DNA from: Pseudomonadota bacterium
GTDB lineage: Bacteria; Pseudomonadota; Gammaproteobacteria; Burkholderiales; Rhodocyclaceae
Assembly (NCBI GenBank): GCA_029776255.1
Contig: JAKOTN010000002.1
Span: 1 to 42,508 of the forward strand
DNA: 42,508 bases
Direction of reading: 5' to 3'
Below, in pieces: positions 42,398-42,508 of this stretch. The stretch's first letter is position 1. Every line of letters starts with the position of its first letter. The notes below the pieces were generated by a model that was given only the letters and a program-made list of their open reading frames with translations, made no database searches and had not been told where the DNA came from. Both the position numbers and the translations under genes were made by a program.

Positions 42398-42508
42398 TGG
42401 CGCGCCAGGCCGACTTCCCCGTGCGTACCCTGTGCCGCGTGCTGCGTGTGTCGGTCAGCGGCTTCTATGCTTGGCGACAGCGGGCGCCCAGCCCGCGCGC
42501 CGTGGCGA
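42337..42508 (+). CDS. IS3-family transposase OrfB, 5' part, runs off the window
   Basis: The -1 frame reads GYGLVRQKERRFHLELFELV, then VRTLCRVLRVSVSGFYAWRQ, the usual start of the IS3 OrfB helper domain. The catalytic DDE region lies beyond the edge. Translation may start at ATG 42397 or by frameshift from OrfA. Confidence 0.85.

Overview
The window looks like a chromosomal piece of a GC-rich betaproteobacterium, most likely Rhodocyclales-like. This rests on gene content: propionyl-CoA synthetase with an AcuI-type reductase, a PxpABC/GntP/CoA-transferase carbon-use set, Bpt with Aat, and Fbp-type iron uptake. The species assignment is inference; no rRNA or tRNA gene was seen.

Left part (1-7570) is an accessory graveyard. 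It holds two polymorphic-toxin C-terminal cassettes, both on the minus strand. Cassette 1 carries a LysM region, hydrophobic segments and a His-Me (HNH-like) nuclease tip, followed by a SUKH/SMI1-KNR4 immunity gene and a small protein resembling the nuclease core. Cassette 2 carries a different tip of unknown activity, followed by an immunity candidate that resembles EF-G domain IV. The cassettes share a 399-bp arm (2171-2569 and 7011-7409), and homology stops exactly at the toxin-tip boundary. Around them lie two truncated RAYT transposase 5' ends (an identical 140-bp repeat), a decayed CHC2-primase pseudogene joined in frame to the toxin reading frame, a frameshifted XRE regulator and a BrnT/BrnA toxin-antitoxin pair.

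Centre (7765-25161). An exported ParB-like protein is followed by a NAD island. mobA and the repressor gene nrtR run left. A nicotinamidase-like gene, pncB, glutamine-dependent nadE, a zinc-ribbon protein kinase-like gene, a vWA gene and a divergent adenylosuccinate-synthetase paralog run right as one tight operon. This NAD salvage plus pseudokinase/vWA/PurA-like arrangement is the best candidate for an uncharacterised system. Next come bpt, aat and fbpC as an overlapping minus-strand operon, fbpB on the plus strand, fbpA on the minus strand behind a Fur box, a C40 peptidase and acuI.

Right part (25196-42508) is catabolic. It starts with a REC-GGDEF protein with both active sites degenerate, then prpE. 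A LysR gene diverges from a six-gene operon for D-glutamate/5-oxoproline use (DUF1445 cyclase, MFS transporter, glutamate dehydrogenase, pxpB, pxpC, pxpA). After transposase remnants come a sigma-54 activator, a well-formed -24/-12 promoter, a GntP permease and an extended CoA-transferase, suggesting uptake and CoA activation of a short-chain (hydroxy)acid. The window ends inside an IS3-family element.
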